Assembly: GCA_003152315.1 (NCBI GenBank)
Contig: PLZV01000057.1
Span: 1 to 64,000 of the forward strand
Length of the DNA: 64,000 nucleotides
From: Verrucomicrobiota bacterium
GTDB taxonomy: Bacteria > Verrucomicrobiota > Verrucomicrobiia > Palsa-1439
Direction: 5' to 3'
Within the stretch, counting starts at the first letter, position 1. Each line of letters begins with the position of its first letter. Both the position numbers and the translations under genes were made by a program. Positions 49,619 through 60,632 of the stretch are shown here, in pieces. Under the pieces are notes generated by a model. It searched no databases. It saw only the letters and a program-made list of their open reading frames with translations, and was not told the origin of the DNA.

Positions 49619-49643
49619 TATTAGGACACTACCCGTCAGTGAT

Positions 49644-50162
49644 TCATTTTTCCAGAATATGGGAAATAGCGGAAATGGTATTCCAATTGCGCATGGTGGC
49701 GGGGATGCTGAAATGTTTTTCGACGACGGCGTTGGGATAGAGGATGCCGTTGGTTTGGCGTCGCCAGAGGCTGAGGGCAAAGCGGCCGGTGATGGCGATG
49801 AGTTTGACCTCCCACTTGTTGCCGGCGGGCTTTTCGAGGGGCAGGGGAGGGAGTGATTTGGGTGCCCTTGTTATAACGGTCACGTAATGACGGAGGTCCT
49901 TGGTTTCGTCGGGCGCGTCTTGAAACGGATCGCTGCGCATCAGTGCGATGACGTCGCGCGCAGGACAGATCACCAACTCGGGCTTGAACGACAGACGGCG
50001 CAGGATTTCCGCGCGCAGGGTTGCCTGACTGACATTCTGGCGGACAACAAACGTTCCCGCCGCGCCAATGTTGACCACGCCGAAGTCCGCCAACTGTTTG
50101 GCCAGCACGCTCGGTTGAAACCGCTGATGACTGCCGACGTTGACCGCCCTGAAAAAATACAA
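49644..50162 (-). CDS. DUF1697-family protein
   Basis: A 172-residue protein, probably from a TTG at 50162 (start MYFFRAVNVGSHQRF). It has the family landmarks: 'FfRavNVG' at the start, FGVVNIGAAGTFVV and SQATLRAEILRRL, and the closing TNGILYPNAVVEKHF and RNWNTISAIS. DUF1697 proteins are common, of unknown biochemical role. The start codon choice is weak: no Shine-Dalgarno is visible, and it lies 20 bases after the sigma-factor stop, so translation may be coupled. A truncated second copy is at 48707-48838. Confidence 0.8.
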   Translation of the reverse strand: MYFFRAVNVGSHQRFQPSVLAKQLADFGVVNIGAAGTFVVRQNVSQATLRAEILRRLSFKPELVICPARDVIALMRSDPFQDAPDETKDLRHYVTVITRAPKSLPPLPLEKPAGNKWEVKLIAITGRFALSLWRRQTNGILYPNAVVEKHFSIPATMRNWNTISAISHILEK

Positions 50163-50181
50163 CCGATGCCATAAGATATTC

Positions 50182-51645
50182 TTACCGAGGGCGATGCTTT
50201 GGTTTGGTCAGGGCCAAGACCACTCCGCTCCAGATCACCAGGACCAACGTGAGCAGCGGAACAATCCACATGGGCAGCAGGCGGTGTATTTCGGCAACGC
50301 TGACTCCATACCCAGCCGCCGCCCATACGTCCAGACGCAGGTTGATTACGGCCACAACCACCGCGCAACACAAAGTCATGTGGCCGTAGGCCGCTCTTGT
50401 GGCGGCCACTCCAGTTTTGCCGCGAAGTTGGAAGAAGTTCCAAACAGCCAACACCAGCATGGCACCGGTGATGGCTGCAGCGGTTATCCGGTCATGTTGG
50501 CGCCACGTCAGGGAAATCAACCACGAAAACATCATCAGATGGGAGCCGGCCACGACAAATGCGAATTGGCCCGGCGTCAATGGCGACACGGTTGGCCGGG
50601 GAGTTTCCATGGCTTCCCCGCTCCGCAGGCGGATGGCCATTTCCCGACGGAAGACGCTAATGAGCCATGTGGCCAAGAGGATGGTGTAGAAACCCCAAAA
50701 GGCCGCCACCGAGGCAAAACGTGTCCGGTCACTCCACTGAAAATGTTGCCCAAGTGATCGCACGGACGTCTCCCCAACCACGGCAGATCCCAGCACGCAT
50801 ATCAAAACAACGATCAGTTTAAGCAGTTTGGCCCTACGTTCGCGCTCGGGTGTGGTCGCACGAATGACCAGCCATTGCGCCGCGAAGCCGGCAAAGAATC
50901 CGAGAAAGGGCGCCAGCCAAGTGGCCAGGAGACCTGATTTTGCTGCCGCCGTCCCTTTCACTCCCACGCCCAGACCGGCCGTGGCCGCCGGGCCTGCTAC
51001 CAACGGCAGCACCGCGAGCACCGCGCTGGAAAACGCCTGGCTCGGCGCAGTTCGGCGCAAGGCGCCTTCCACGAAAGCCTGCACCTCCTCCTGCAACAGT
51101 TTGCGGCCGCGCGACAACCGTTGCTTCACGGCGTCTTCGGACAATTCCAATTCCGCCGCCACGGACGCGATGGATTGATGTTCCCGATAAAAAAGGATGA
51201 GCGGTTCCCGGTAGGCTTCGGGGATTTTTTCCAATGATCGCCAGAGAATCGTCTCCTCCTCCCGGCTGATGGCTTGCTCTGATGGGAGTGCATCGCACGC
51301 TGGCGAATCGTGCGCCTCGTCCAAGGGCGCGGCGTTATGCGCCGGCTCGCGTCCCTCCTCCCGCAGGTTTCTTTGAATCCGGTTCCGAACGATGCCGCAC
51401 AGCCAGGCGCGGAGCTTGTCCGGTTGGCGCAACGAGGGGAGGTCCTTCCACGCGGTAAGGAACGTTTCCTGGGCCACGTCCTCGCTCTGGCTCACGTTGC
51501 CGGTGGCACTATACGCCAGGGAGCAGATCAAGGTCTGATACTGTTCCACAATCTGGCGGAAGGCATCCCGGTTTCCGTCCAGGCTTTCAGCCACCAAATC
51601 GACATCGTTGGTTTCCGCCGTTTGCATCGCGTTGGTTGTTATCAT
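50182..51645 (-). CDS. ECF sigma factor fused to a membrane domain
   Basis: A 487-residue protein. Residues about 18-85 are sigma region 2 (FRQIVEQYQTLICSLAYSAT, EDVAQETFLTAWKDL) and about 125-185 are region 4 (LEKIPEAYREPLILFYREH, LSEDAVKQRLSRGR). After about 205 the rest is a membrane domain of around seven hydrophobic segments (for example LLKLIVVLICVLGSAVV, ITAAAITGAMLVLAVWNFF). A sigma factor held at the membrane by its own C-terminus would be released or blocked by a signal there; this is inferred. No separate anti-sigma gene is adjacent. An alternative ATG is M7. Confidence 0.85.
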   Translation of the reverse strand: MITTNAMQTAETNDVDLVAESLDGNRDAFRQIVEQYQTLICSLAYSATGNVSQSEDVAQETFLTAWKDLPSLRQPDKLRAWLCGIVRNRIQRNLREEGREPAHNAAPLDEAHDSPACDALPSEQAISREEETILWRSLEKIPEAYREPLILFYREHQSIASVAAELELSEDAVKQRLSRGRKLLQEEVQAFVEGALRRTAPSQAFSSAVLAVLPLVAGPAATAGLGVGVKGTAAAKSGLLATWLAPFLGFFAGFAAQWLVIRATTPERERRAKLLKLIVVLICVLGSAVVGETSVRSLGQHFQWSDRTRFASVAAFWGFYTILLATWLISVFRREMAIRLRSGEAMETPRPTVSPLTPGQFAFVVAGSHLMMFSWLISLTWRQHDRITAAAITGAMLVLAVWNFFQLRGKTGVAATRAAYGHMTLCCAVVVAVINLRLDVWAAAGYGVSVAEIHRLLPMWIVPLLTLVLVIWSGVVLALTKPKHRPR

Positions 51646-51753
51646 ATCACCATAGAAGGGTCAGAAAAGGACGGAGAGGTGACAGAAAATCACATCAGGC
51701 ACACAGGGTCGGGTAGTTTGAGCCAATGACTTCACGGCTTGGCCCACACGACG

Positions 51754-53712
<1,959 letters not shown>

Positions 53713-53715
53713 GCC

Positions 53716-56700
53716 CTACGGCGTGAGCCGGGCGCGGTAGTACCGCTGCGGAACCGAGGCGGCACCGGGATCCGTGATCTGAATGATGCCGTCATTGCCA
53801 GCGAGGTTGTTGGTCACCACGCTCCATGCGCCGCCTACCAGGTCGGTGCAACTCTCGACGTCGTACACCTTCCCAAGAACACTGGTGAAGCTCACGAGGT
53901 AGTCGATGCCGCTGGGCTGGATTGTCGTGACGTGGAAGAGTGACGCGGGGTTGGTCGGGTCGGTGCCGGTGAGATACTCCTGCAGATTGTTCATGCCGTC
54001 GCCGTCGGGATCGCAGGTGGCACACGACGCGGAGTTCGTGGTCGCGCCTGTCGGGTCAACGCTTGAGAAGAACTGGGCGCGCCACGCATCCAGGATGCCA
54101 TCGCCAACAGAATCGCCCGAGAGCGCCTGCACAGAGTAGGCGAGGTTGGCATCGTTGAAGGTGAACCGATAGGTCCCGTTGAGGGCGGCGTTGATAAGAA
54201 TGTTTGTCTTCGAGTTCGACTTCCCAAGGCCGGCAAGCGGGATGGTGAACTGCGTCTGCGTTCCCGTGCTCTCACCCCAATTGGACGTCCAGGCGCCGTT
54301 GGCGGTGAACTTGAACTGGATATTGGTCACATTGCTGAAGTTGACGTCGTACTGCCAGGTGTCATTGGCGACGAGCGACATGTTGTTGAGCGTCTGGTTC
54401 CAGCCATTGAACGTGCCGGCGAGGGTCATCGAGGCATACGGGCTGGCCAGTACCGGGATGACGCTATAGGCCAGCGTCTGGTCGTTGAACGTGAACCGGT
54501 AGTTTCCGTTGAACGTGCCGCTTACCAAAATGTTCGTGGACGAATTCAGGATGGCCGTGCTGGAAAGCGGCAATGTCTGGGATTGTGTCGTGCCGCCCCA
54601 GTTGGTTGCCCAACTGTCGTTGGCAGCGAACTTGAATTGGAAGTTCGTGAGACCGCTGAAGCTCGCGTCGTATTGCCACGTGCGGGCGCCGACCATCTGC
54701 ATGTTGTTGAGCGTCTGGTCCCAGCCATTGAATGTGCCGGCGACGGTCATGGAGGCATAGGGATCGCTCGTATTCCAGACGATGTGGACCGTTTGCGCGC
54801 CGGCAGTGTCGGTGATCTTGATCTCCAGTTTGCCATCCGGTGTCATCAACCAGCCGGGAGCTGGCGAATTGGTATTGGCCAACTGGTTGAGCGGCGAGCC
54901 GTTGAGGCTTACCGCCGTCACGGTCGAAGGGTTGTAGACGTAAATGTTGTAGTTGGTGCGTCCCGGATTGTAGCTGCCCTGGCGTGCGCCAATGGTGAAG
55001 TCCCAATTGGTCGCCGTGCGCGAGCTGGTGAATGTGGTCGACGCCAAGACGCCGTTGGTGAAATCCCAACCTTCACCCGCATCCTCGTAAAGCGTGAAGG
55101 AAGAACCGGTCTCCGGCCAGCAGTTGAGATTGAGGTATCCCGGTGTGAACTGGTTCGCATACTGCATCGACGGCCCCATGGGGATGATCGCATCAGCGCG
55201 TACGAACAAGGGCAGGGTACCGAGTGGCGCATTGACGGAGACCGTGCTACCGCCGCCGTACTTCGTGTTCGTGGGCCAGTAGTACCAGTTGGACGGCCAC
55301 GGGAGATAAACGCTGCGGGTCGTGGCGCCCTGGGTATAGATGGGCGCCGCGAGCAGGTAATCGCCGCAGAGGAAATCGAACTCATTGAGCGAATAGGTGT
55401 TCGCATCGCCGTAATAATTGAACACCGTCGGCGTATTCATCGGCGTGCCGCTGACCGCGGCGTTGCGCATCAGCGTGTAGAGATAGGGCATCAGTTGGTA
55501 GCGGAACTGGATGTTATTGCGCATCAGGCTGCAGTAATCGAAACCGGCGTTGGCGGGCGAGAACCGCCACGGTTCGCGGCCCTGGTTGCCGTCGGGCCAG
55601 ACGTTATCGCCCTTTTGGGAATGGTTGCGGAAGAACGGCAACAACGCGCCCCACTCGTGCCAGCGGGTCAGCAATTCGCCCGAAACGGTCCCGGAGAATC
55701 CGCCGAGATCGTGGCCATAGGTGACTTGACCCGAAATCATCGTGTTAATGCCCAGTCGAATACAGGCCTGGGCGTAGTACCAATTGGCCACCGTGTCACC
55801 GCTCCAGCCGGCCGCGTACTGCTGGACTCCGGGAAATCCGGAGCGCGACAACACAAAGGGTCTGCGGTTGGGATATTGGGTGTGAAGGATGTCATAGCTC
55901 GAGGAGGCTTGTCGCAGGCTGAAATAGTTCCGCTCGTTCGACCATTGACGGCGCGTGTCGGTGTTCGACGATCCATAGCGACTATCCAGCCCCAGGAGTC
56001 CATCGATGGGAATCTGCTGGCCGTCCTCCGGCTCGGCGAGGTCGTTCCAAATGCCACTAATCGGGAAGGAGTTCATCCAATTCATGACCCTGGTTTTCCA
56101 GCGATTTCGCATCGCTGTGCTCGTGTAATCGAACCAGGAGACATTCCCGACGAAGATGCCGGCCGTAAACTCTGCGGAGCTATTGTTCTTGATGAAGTCG
56201 TTGTTGGTGAAGGTATCGGTGTACAACGGATCGGCCGGTTCCAGCCATGGCTCGATCAACGGAATGAGTTTCACCCCGAAGCTCGCCGCATTCGTCGCCA
56301 TGCCGAAGGGATCCGGGTAGTAGGTCGTATTGACGGTCAACTGCTTCAGCGGACCAATCGTATTGTGGCTCGTGTCCGTGCTGTAGTTCATGTAATCGAT
56401 ATCGAGGTAAACCGCCTCCAGCGGGATGTTGCTGTCGGTGGCGGTATGGGCGATGTACTGCACCCAGCCCTGGTCCCAGTACGAGAAGCGCCCAAGATGA
56501 TAGCCCATCGCCCATTTCGGCAGCATCTGCGGCCGCCCGGTCAACTCGGAGTAGCGATCGATCACGGACTTCATCGTGTGGTCGGAATTGCCGCCGAGGA
56601 AAAAGTAATCCATCTGCCCGTCGCCCGCCTCGAAGGAGTACTGGGAGGACGATTGTGTCCCCATGCGGAAAGTCGGACGGCAGGGATTGTTGAAGAAGAT

Positions 56701-57426
56701 GCCGTAAACGAATGCGGGTATTGCGCCATTCGCGGGTTGCACGCCGTAGAAAAATGGCGTGTTCATGTACATCGGATTCTGTCCATCGCCCCAATGATAG
56801 GACTGGTTGTTCCAGCAAATCATGTTCAGGCCGCGTCGATTGGATTGCCCGGCGTATTCACCAAAACCGAAGTACGCCTGGCTGGCGGGCATGACCTTGG
56901 TGCACTTCAATTTCGAAATGCCCGCGGGAAGAGCCGTGCCACCGGGCATTGTATAGGTGGGATCGAATTGGATCGAATTCGTCGGGTCGTCCTGCAACAG
57001 GGTGTAACCGGCATTTCGATCCACGAAATCGACTTTGAAAGGGTTCTTGTTGACGAAGACATTGAGCTGCGGCGTCTGGATCAGGTAATTCGTTCCCTGG
57101 TCGGCAATGCTGGTGGCCACCGCCACCCAGTTGCTGAACTGCTTGGCGATCATCGGCTCCTCTTTGCTCCAGAGGCCCGTGAAGTGGAAATGGACCCGCA
57201 CGACGTCAGGCGCCCACGGGGTTACTTCCGCCGTGCCGCCATTGCTGACACTGAAGAGGTACAGGCTGTTGCCCGAGGTTGGATCGTTGCTCACCGTGAG
57301 GCTGGTCACCGAGCCGATCGAGGTGACGGCCGCCATGATGACTCGGGTGGAAACGAGGAGCGATGGGGTCAGCAATAAAAGAATGCGGGCGGCGACAGGC
57401 CCTGGTCGCAGTTTCTGCAGCATCAT
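53716..57426 (-). CDS. exported GH31 alpha-glycosidase with two starch-binding-like modules
   Basis: About 1236 residues from the ATG at 57426 (AAAGG nine bases upstream; a further ATG at 57444 adds six). Signal peptide, then an N-terminal beta domain. The GH31 barrel has nucleophile Asp in SGIWNDLAEPED (near 458) and acid/base Asp in AAGWSGDTVANW (near 540). C-terminal to it are two repeats of the type YASMTVAGTFNGWDQTLNNM (about 860-950 and 960-1060), similar to glycogen/starch-binding beta modules. The end DGDGMNNLQEYLTGTDPTNP is the Verrucomicrobia-type C-terminal segment. Likely an alpha-glucosidase or alpha-xylosidase acting outside the cytoplasm. The substrate is not determined. Confidence 0.92.
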   Translation of the reverse strand: MMLQKLRPGPVAARILLLLTPSLLVSTRVIMAAVTSIGSVTSLTVSNDPTSGNSLYLFSVSNGGTAEVTPWAPDVVRVHFHFTGLWSKEEPMIAKQFSNWVAVATSIADQGTNYLIQTPQLNVFVNKNPFKVDFVDRNAGYTLLQDDPTNSIQFDPTYTMPGGTALPAGISKLKCTKVMPASQAYFGFGEYAGQSNRRGLNMICWNNQSYHWGDGQNPMYMNTPFFYGVQPANGAIPAFVYGIFFNNPCRPTFRMGTQSSSQYSFEAGDGQMDYFFLGGNSDHTMKSVIDRYSELTGRPQMLPKWAMGYHLGRFSYWDQGWVQYIAHTATDSNIPLEAVYLDIDYMNYSTDTSHNTIGPLKQLTVNTTYYPDPFGMATNAASFGVKLIPLIEPWLEPADPLYTDTFTNNDFIKNNSSAEFTAGIFVGNVSWFDYTSTAMRNRWKTRVMNWMNSFPISGIWNDLAEPEDGQQIPIDGLLGLDSRYGSSNTDTRRQWSNERNYFSLRQASSSYDILHTQYPNRRPFVLSRSGFPGVQQYAAGWSGDTVANWYYAQACIRLGINTMISGQVTYGHDLGGFSGTVSGELLTRWHEWGALLPFFRNHSQKGDNVWPDGNQGREPWRFSPANAGFDYCSLMRNNIQFRYQLMPYLYTLMRNAAVSGTPMNTPTVFNYYGDANTYSLNEFDFLCGDYLLAAPIYTQGATTRSVYLPWPSNWYYWPTNTKYGGGSTVSVNAPLGTLPLFVRADAIIPMGPSMQYANQFTPGYLNLNCWPETGSSFTLYEDAGEGWDFTNGVLASTTFTSSRTATNWDFTIGARQGSYNPGRTNYNIYVYNPSTVTAVSLNGSPLNQLANTNSPAPGWLMTPDGKLEIKITDTAGAQTVHIVWNTSDPYASMTVAGTFNGWDQTLNNMQMVGARTWQYDASFSGLTNFQFKFAANDSWATNWGGTTQSQTLPLSSTAILNSSTNILVSGTFNGNYRFTFNDQTLAYSVIPVLASPYASMTLAGTFNGWNQTLNNMSLVANDTWQYDVNFSNVTNIQFKFTANGAWTSNWGESTGTQTQFTIPLAGLGKSNSKTNILINAALNGTYRFTFNDANLAYSVQALSGDSVGDGILDAWRAQFFSSVDPTGATTNSASCATCDPDGDGMNNLQEYLTGTDPTNPASLFHVTTIQPSGIDYLVSFTSVLGKVYDVESCTDLVGGAWSVVTNNLAGNDGIIQITDPGAASVPQRYYRARLTP

Positions 57427-57723
57427 GGCTCGAAACCTTTCCATGTCTTAAACATCCGTCTCACGCCTTACGTAGCCGCCGGTAAATCGCTTTACAATCA
57501 ACGCTAAAAAATCGGCGCAGGGATCCCGATACCGTTGCGCCAATACTTCAAACAATCGACTCTACAGCCGCTATTTATAAGCCTGGCAGCGCACAAACGC
57601 AAGCCATTTCTGGCCCAATCGGCGGCCCTTGGCGTGCCGACGATGGATACTTGATTTCGGTTTCGTGTGGGGAGTAGTATCGCGTTTGTCAAAGAAAACA
57701 TTGAGAGCCAAGGAGATTTCCCC
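57427..57723. promoter_or_regulatory. divergent promoter region, GH31 and dihydropyrimidinase
   Basis: 297 bases between divergent genes. No gene is seen. The dihydropyrimidinase ribosome-binding site AAGGAG lies at 57710-57715. Confidence 0.5.
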
Positions 57724-59109
57724 ATGTCACTCCTCATTAAGAACGGTCGGATCGTCACCGCCAGCGAGCAATATACGGCGGACATCTATTGCGAAGGCGA
57801 ACAAATCACCCGCATCGGCACGAACCTGGAGGCGCCGCCAAAAACCACTGTCATCGACGCGACGGGGAAATATGTGTTCCCCGGTTTCATCGATCCGCAT
57901 GTGCACATTTATTTGCCGTTCATGGGGACGTACGCCAAGGACACGCACGAGACGGCCAGCAAAGCGGCGCTCGTTGGTGGCACGACGACCATGATCGAAA
58001 TGGTTTGTCAGGCGCGCAACCAACAACCGCTGGCCGACGGTTTCGAGTTCTGGCTGAACAAGGCCGAAAAGAATTCCGCCTGCGATTTCACGTTTCACCA
58101 GACCGTCTCGCGCCTCGACAAGGAATGCGAAGATCAACTCACCGAGATCGTCAAGAAGGGCATCAGCAGCTTCAAGATCTTCCTCGCCTACAAGGGCGCG
58201 TTCAATCTCACCGACGAAGAGCTGTATCACACGATGCGCCTCGCCAAAAAACTCGGCGTGATCGTCACGGCCCATTGCGAGAATGCCGATATCATTGTGG
58301 AAATGCAGAAGAAACTCCTCAGCGAAGGCAAGACCGGACCTGAATGGCATTATTGGAGCCGACCACCCCGCGTCGAGGCCGAGGGAGTTCACCACCTGCT
58401 GACGTTCGCCGAGATGCACGACACGCATGTGTACACCGTCCACACGAGTTGCGAAGAATCGATCACGGAAGCGTTGCTCGGCAAGCAGCGCGGCGTGAAG
58501 GTTTGGATCGAGACGCTCATCCAGTACCTCGTGCTCGACAAGAGCTACGCCGAGCTGCCGAACTTCGAGGGCTCGAAGTACGTCATGTCGCCGCCGTTGC
58601 GCGACAAGAAGAACCAGGACGTCCACTGGAATGGATTGCGCCAACGCTTCATCAGCACCGTCGCCACCGACCACGCGCCCTTTGATTACAAGGGCCAGAA
58701 GGAAATGGGACGCGGCGACTTCACCAAGATTCCCAACGGCATCCCGTCACTGGAAGAGCGTATCAATCTGCTGTACACCCACGGCGTGTGCGAAGGCCGG
58801 CTCGACCTCAGCACCCTCGTCGATTGCGGCAGCACGCAGGCGGCGAAACTGTTCGGCCTGTTCCCGCGCAAGGGAACGATCGCCATCGGCAGCGACGCCG
58901 ATCTCGTGGTGTACGATCCCGACTATCGCGGCAAGATCTCGCAGAAGACGCAGTTGATGAACCTCGACTACAGCGCCTTTGAAGGCTGGCCGATCAAAGG
59001 CCGCCCGCACGTCGTCACCGTCCGCGGCGAAGTCGCGGCGAAGGATGGCAAATTCGTTGGCAAAGTCGGCCGAGGCAAGCTCGTCAAACGCGAGCCGACG
59101 CATTTTTGA
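57724..59109 (+). CDS. hydA: dihydropyrimidinase / D-hydantoinase
   Basis: From the ATG at 57724 (AAGGAG eight bases upstream) the protein has 461 residues, the normal family length. It opens the ring of dihydrouracil or dihydrothymine, step two of reductive pyrimidine breakdown. The binuclear metal site is complete: His59 and His61 (DPHVH), carboxylated Lys151 (SSFKIF), His184 (TAHCEN), His240 (YTVHTS) and Asp316 (ATDHAPF), each shifted by one from the D-hydantoinase numbering (150, 183, 239, 315). preT follows 3.7 kb downstream, so the pathway is present. Confidence 0.95.
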   Translation: MSLLIKNGRIVTASEQYTADIYCEGEQITRIGTNLEAPPKTTVIDATGKYVFPGFIDPHVHIYLPFMGTYAKDTHETASKAALVGGTTTMIEMVCQARNQQPLADGFEFWLNKAEKNSACDFTFHQTVSRLDKECEDQLTEIVKKGISSFKIFLAYKGAFNLTDEELYHTMRLAKKLGVIVTAHCENADIIVEMQKKLLSEGKTGPEWHYWSRPPRVEAEGVHHLLTFAEMHDTHVYTVHTSCEESITEALLGKQRGVKVWIETLIQYLVLDKSYAELPNFEGSKYVMSPPLRDKKNQDVHWNGLRQRFISTVATDHAPFDYKGQKEMGRGDFTKIPNGIPSLEERINLLYTHGVCEGRLDLSTLVDCGSTQAAKLFGLFPRKGTIAIGSDADLVVYDPDYRGKISQKTQLMNLDYSAFEGWPIKGRPHVVTVRGEVAAKDGKFVGKVGRGKLVKREPTHF

Positions 59110-59186
59110 CGCGCATCGTATGTTGCCGTTACAGGACAATGGGAGCGGCCTGTAATCACTGATACGGGATCGTGTGGTGCAGAGCG

Positions 59187-60632
59187 TCAGTACACCTTGG
59201 GTCTGAGGCGGTAGAAAGCCTTTTTTTGCTGGCTCATATCGGTCGTCACATCAAACACAAGATTGCTGCCAGTGCCTTCCAGTACGGAGACTGGTTGCCA
59301 GGGTGATGAAACCAAATCATATGTTCGCTGCAATTCATACCAGCGAGCTGGGGACGTGGCCTGAACCGCAAGATGAGAACCCGCCAACCATTGCAGTTGG
59401 AAGGCGGTCGCGGGACTTGCGGAGTTTGTCGGGTCAGAACCAAGCAACCATTCTTGCAGGTTCGTGTAGCCGTCATGATCTGGATCCTGCGTTTCGACCG
59501 AATCGTTTGTGCCAAGGCCATGCTGTTGCAACCAACGGAGTGGGATGCCGTTGGAGGTGGAAGGCTCGATTACACAGAGCGAGTTGTTCGTGCTATTGAA
59601 TGCATACAACACGTTTGTTCCGCTATCGAAAGTCATGATTGTGGAAGCGAATGGCATGTTCGTAATCATTGTCGCATCTCCGTGGATGGGGAAAGTCGTT
59701 GTGTCCCAGATTCCCGTTTGCCCAAACGCGATCGAGGCGTCGTAATTGAGCGCGTACACCTGCTCTTGAAATAAGCCAATCTGGTCCATGAAGTTCGTCG
59801 AATTGAACAAGATTTGCCCGTAGGCGAGGTACTGGTCGTTTCCGGACAGTGAGTAATTGTCGTAATCCCAACCATAGGGATAAATGCTATACTCGATGGA
59901 ATCGACCAACGTAATGGGATTGGTAGAGACGTCAAAATCTCCCATCGCGCCGAGGTTTCCGGTGTACGTGTACTGTCCGAAGAGTCGTGATTTGTTGGAG
60001 AGAATCACCATTCGCGTTTTGACGATGGCAAAAGTGCCCCAGTCTGTCCCAGTGGTGGTGTCCAACGCGTGTGCATCCCCCGAGTTCCAGAGATATCCCG
60101 CATTGTAATAGAGGATGCCGGCTCTACCGGCGGTCACATGCTCTGCCACAACCGATGTGATATAGGAGGTGACCAGCGTTTGATTGCTCAGGGCTATTAC
60201 GCCGATACGCCACGAGCCGGGCAGGCCTGTACCGGAGCCCTTATTCGCGACGTAGAGAAAGTTCCCGCTGGAATCAATGTCACAGTCGCTAGGGTCTTGT
60301 CCAACATACAGCGTCTTTCCTACGGTACCCGTTGTGAGGTTGATGAAGAGGATATTGCTATCCTGCCTGTCAATGGCATACACCCAAGGGCGATGCGGAT
60401 CAGCCGCGACTCGCGTGACACTGACGCCCAATGGGATGTTGCGAGAAACGGCCCAACTCGCGCCTCTCGCGGCAACGTTGACGATCAACAGTAGACCAGA
60501 CACCACAAGAAACACGCGCCACTTGCATCGGTCCCTTGTTCTGGCCAACGAGCGCCTCGTGGTCAGGGGAGTGGAGTTCTCAATCAGCATTGTAGGCCTT
60601 GTCATGTTGCTGTTCAGTATAGTTTTGGACAC
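59187..60632 (-). CDS. exported YVTN-type beta-propeller protein, paralogue 1
   Basis: 481 residues from the longest start; an internal ATG at 60605 is also possible. The N-terminus has a hydrophobic anchor or signal (about 40-58, VFLVVSGLLLIVNVAARGA). The body is a beta-propeller with repeating blades (DPHRPWVYAIDRQDSNILFI, SGNFLYVANKGSGTGLPG), and the C-terminus carries DPDHDGYTNLQEWLLGSDPT, a calcium/dockerin-like segment common in this phylum. It is about 80% identical by eye to its neighbour 60614-61978, so the pair arose by tandem duplication. It may sense or bind extracellular ligands; the substrate is unknown. Confidence 0.8.
   Translation of the reverse strand: MSKTILNSNMTRPTMLIENSTPLTTRRSLARTRDRCKWRVFLVVSGLLLIVNVAARGASWAVSRNIPLGVSVTRVAADPHRPWVYAIDRQDSNILFINLTTGTVGKTLYVGQDPSDCDIDSSGNFLYVANKGSGTGLPGSWRIGVIALSNQTLVTSYITSVVAEHVTAGRAGILYYNAGYLWNSGDAHALDTTTGTDWGTFAIVKTRMVILSNKSRLFGQYTYTGNLGAMGDFDVSTNPITLVDSIEYSIYPYGWDYDNYSLSGNDQYLAYGQILFNSTNFMDQIGLFQEQVYALNYDASIAFGQTGIWDTTTFPIHGDATMITNMPFASTIMTFDSGTNVLYAFNSTNNSLCVIEPSTSNGIPLRWLQQHGLGTNDSVETQDPDHDGYTNLQEWLLGSDPTNSASPATAFQLQWLAGSHLAVQATSPARWYELQRTYDLVSSPWQPVSVLEGTGSNLVFDVTTDMSQQKKAFYRLRPKVY

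Noticed and set aside
54583-57378. 931-codon open frame on the plus strand opposite the GH31 gene
   Set aside because: It is a mirror of GC-rich codon use in the GH31 gene, shows no domain, and its product is Arg/Val/Ile-rich low-information sequence. GH31 catalytic motifs prove the minus strand.
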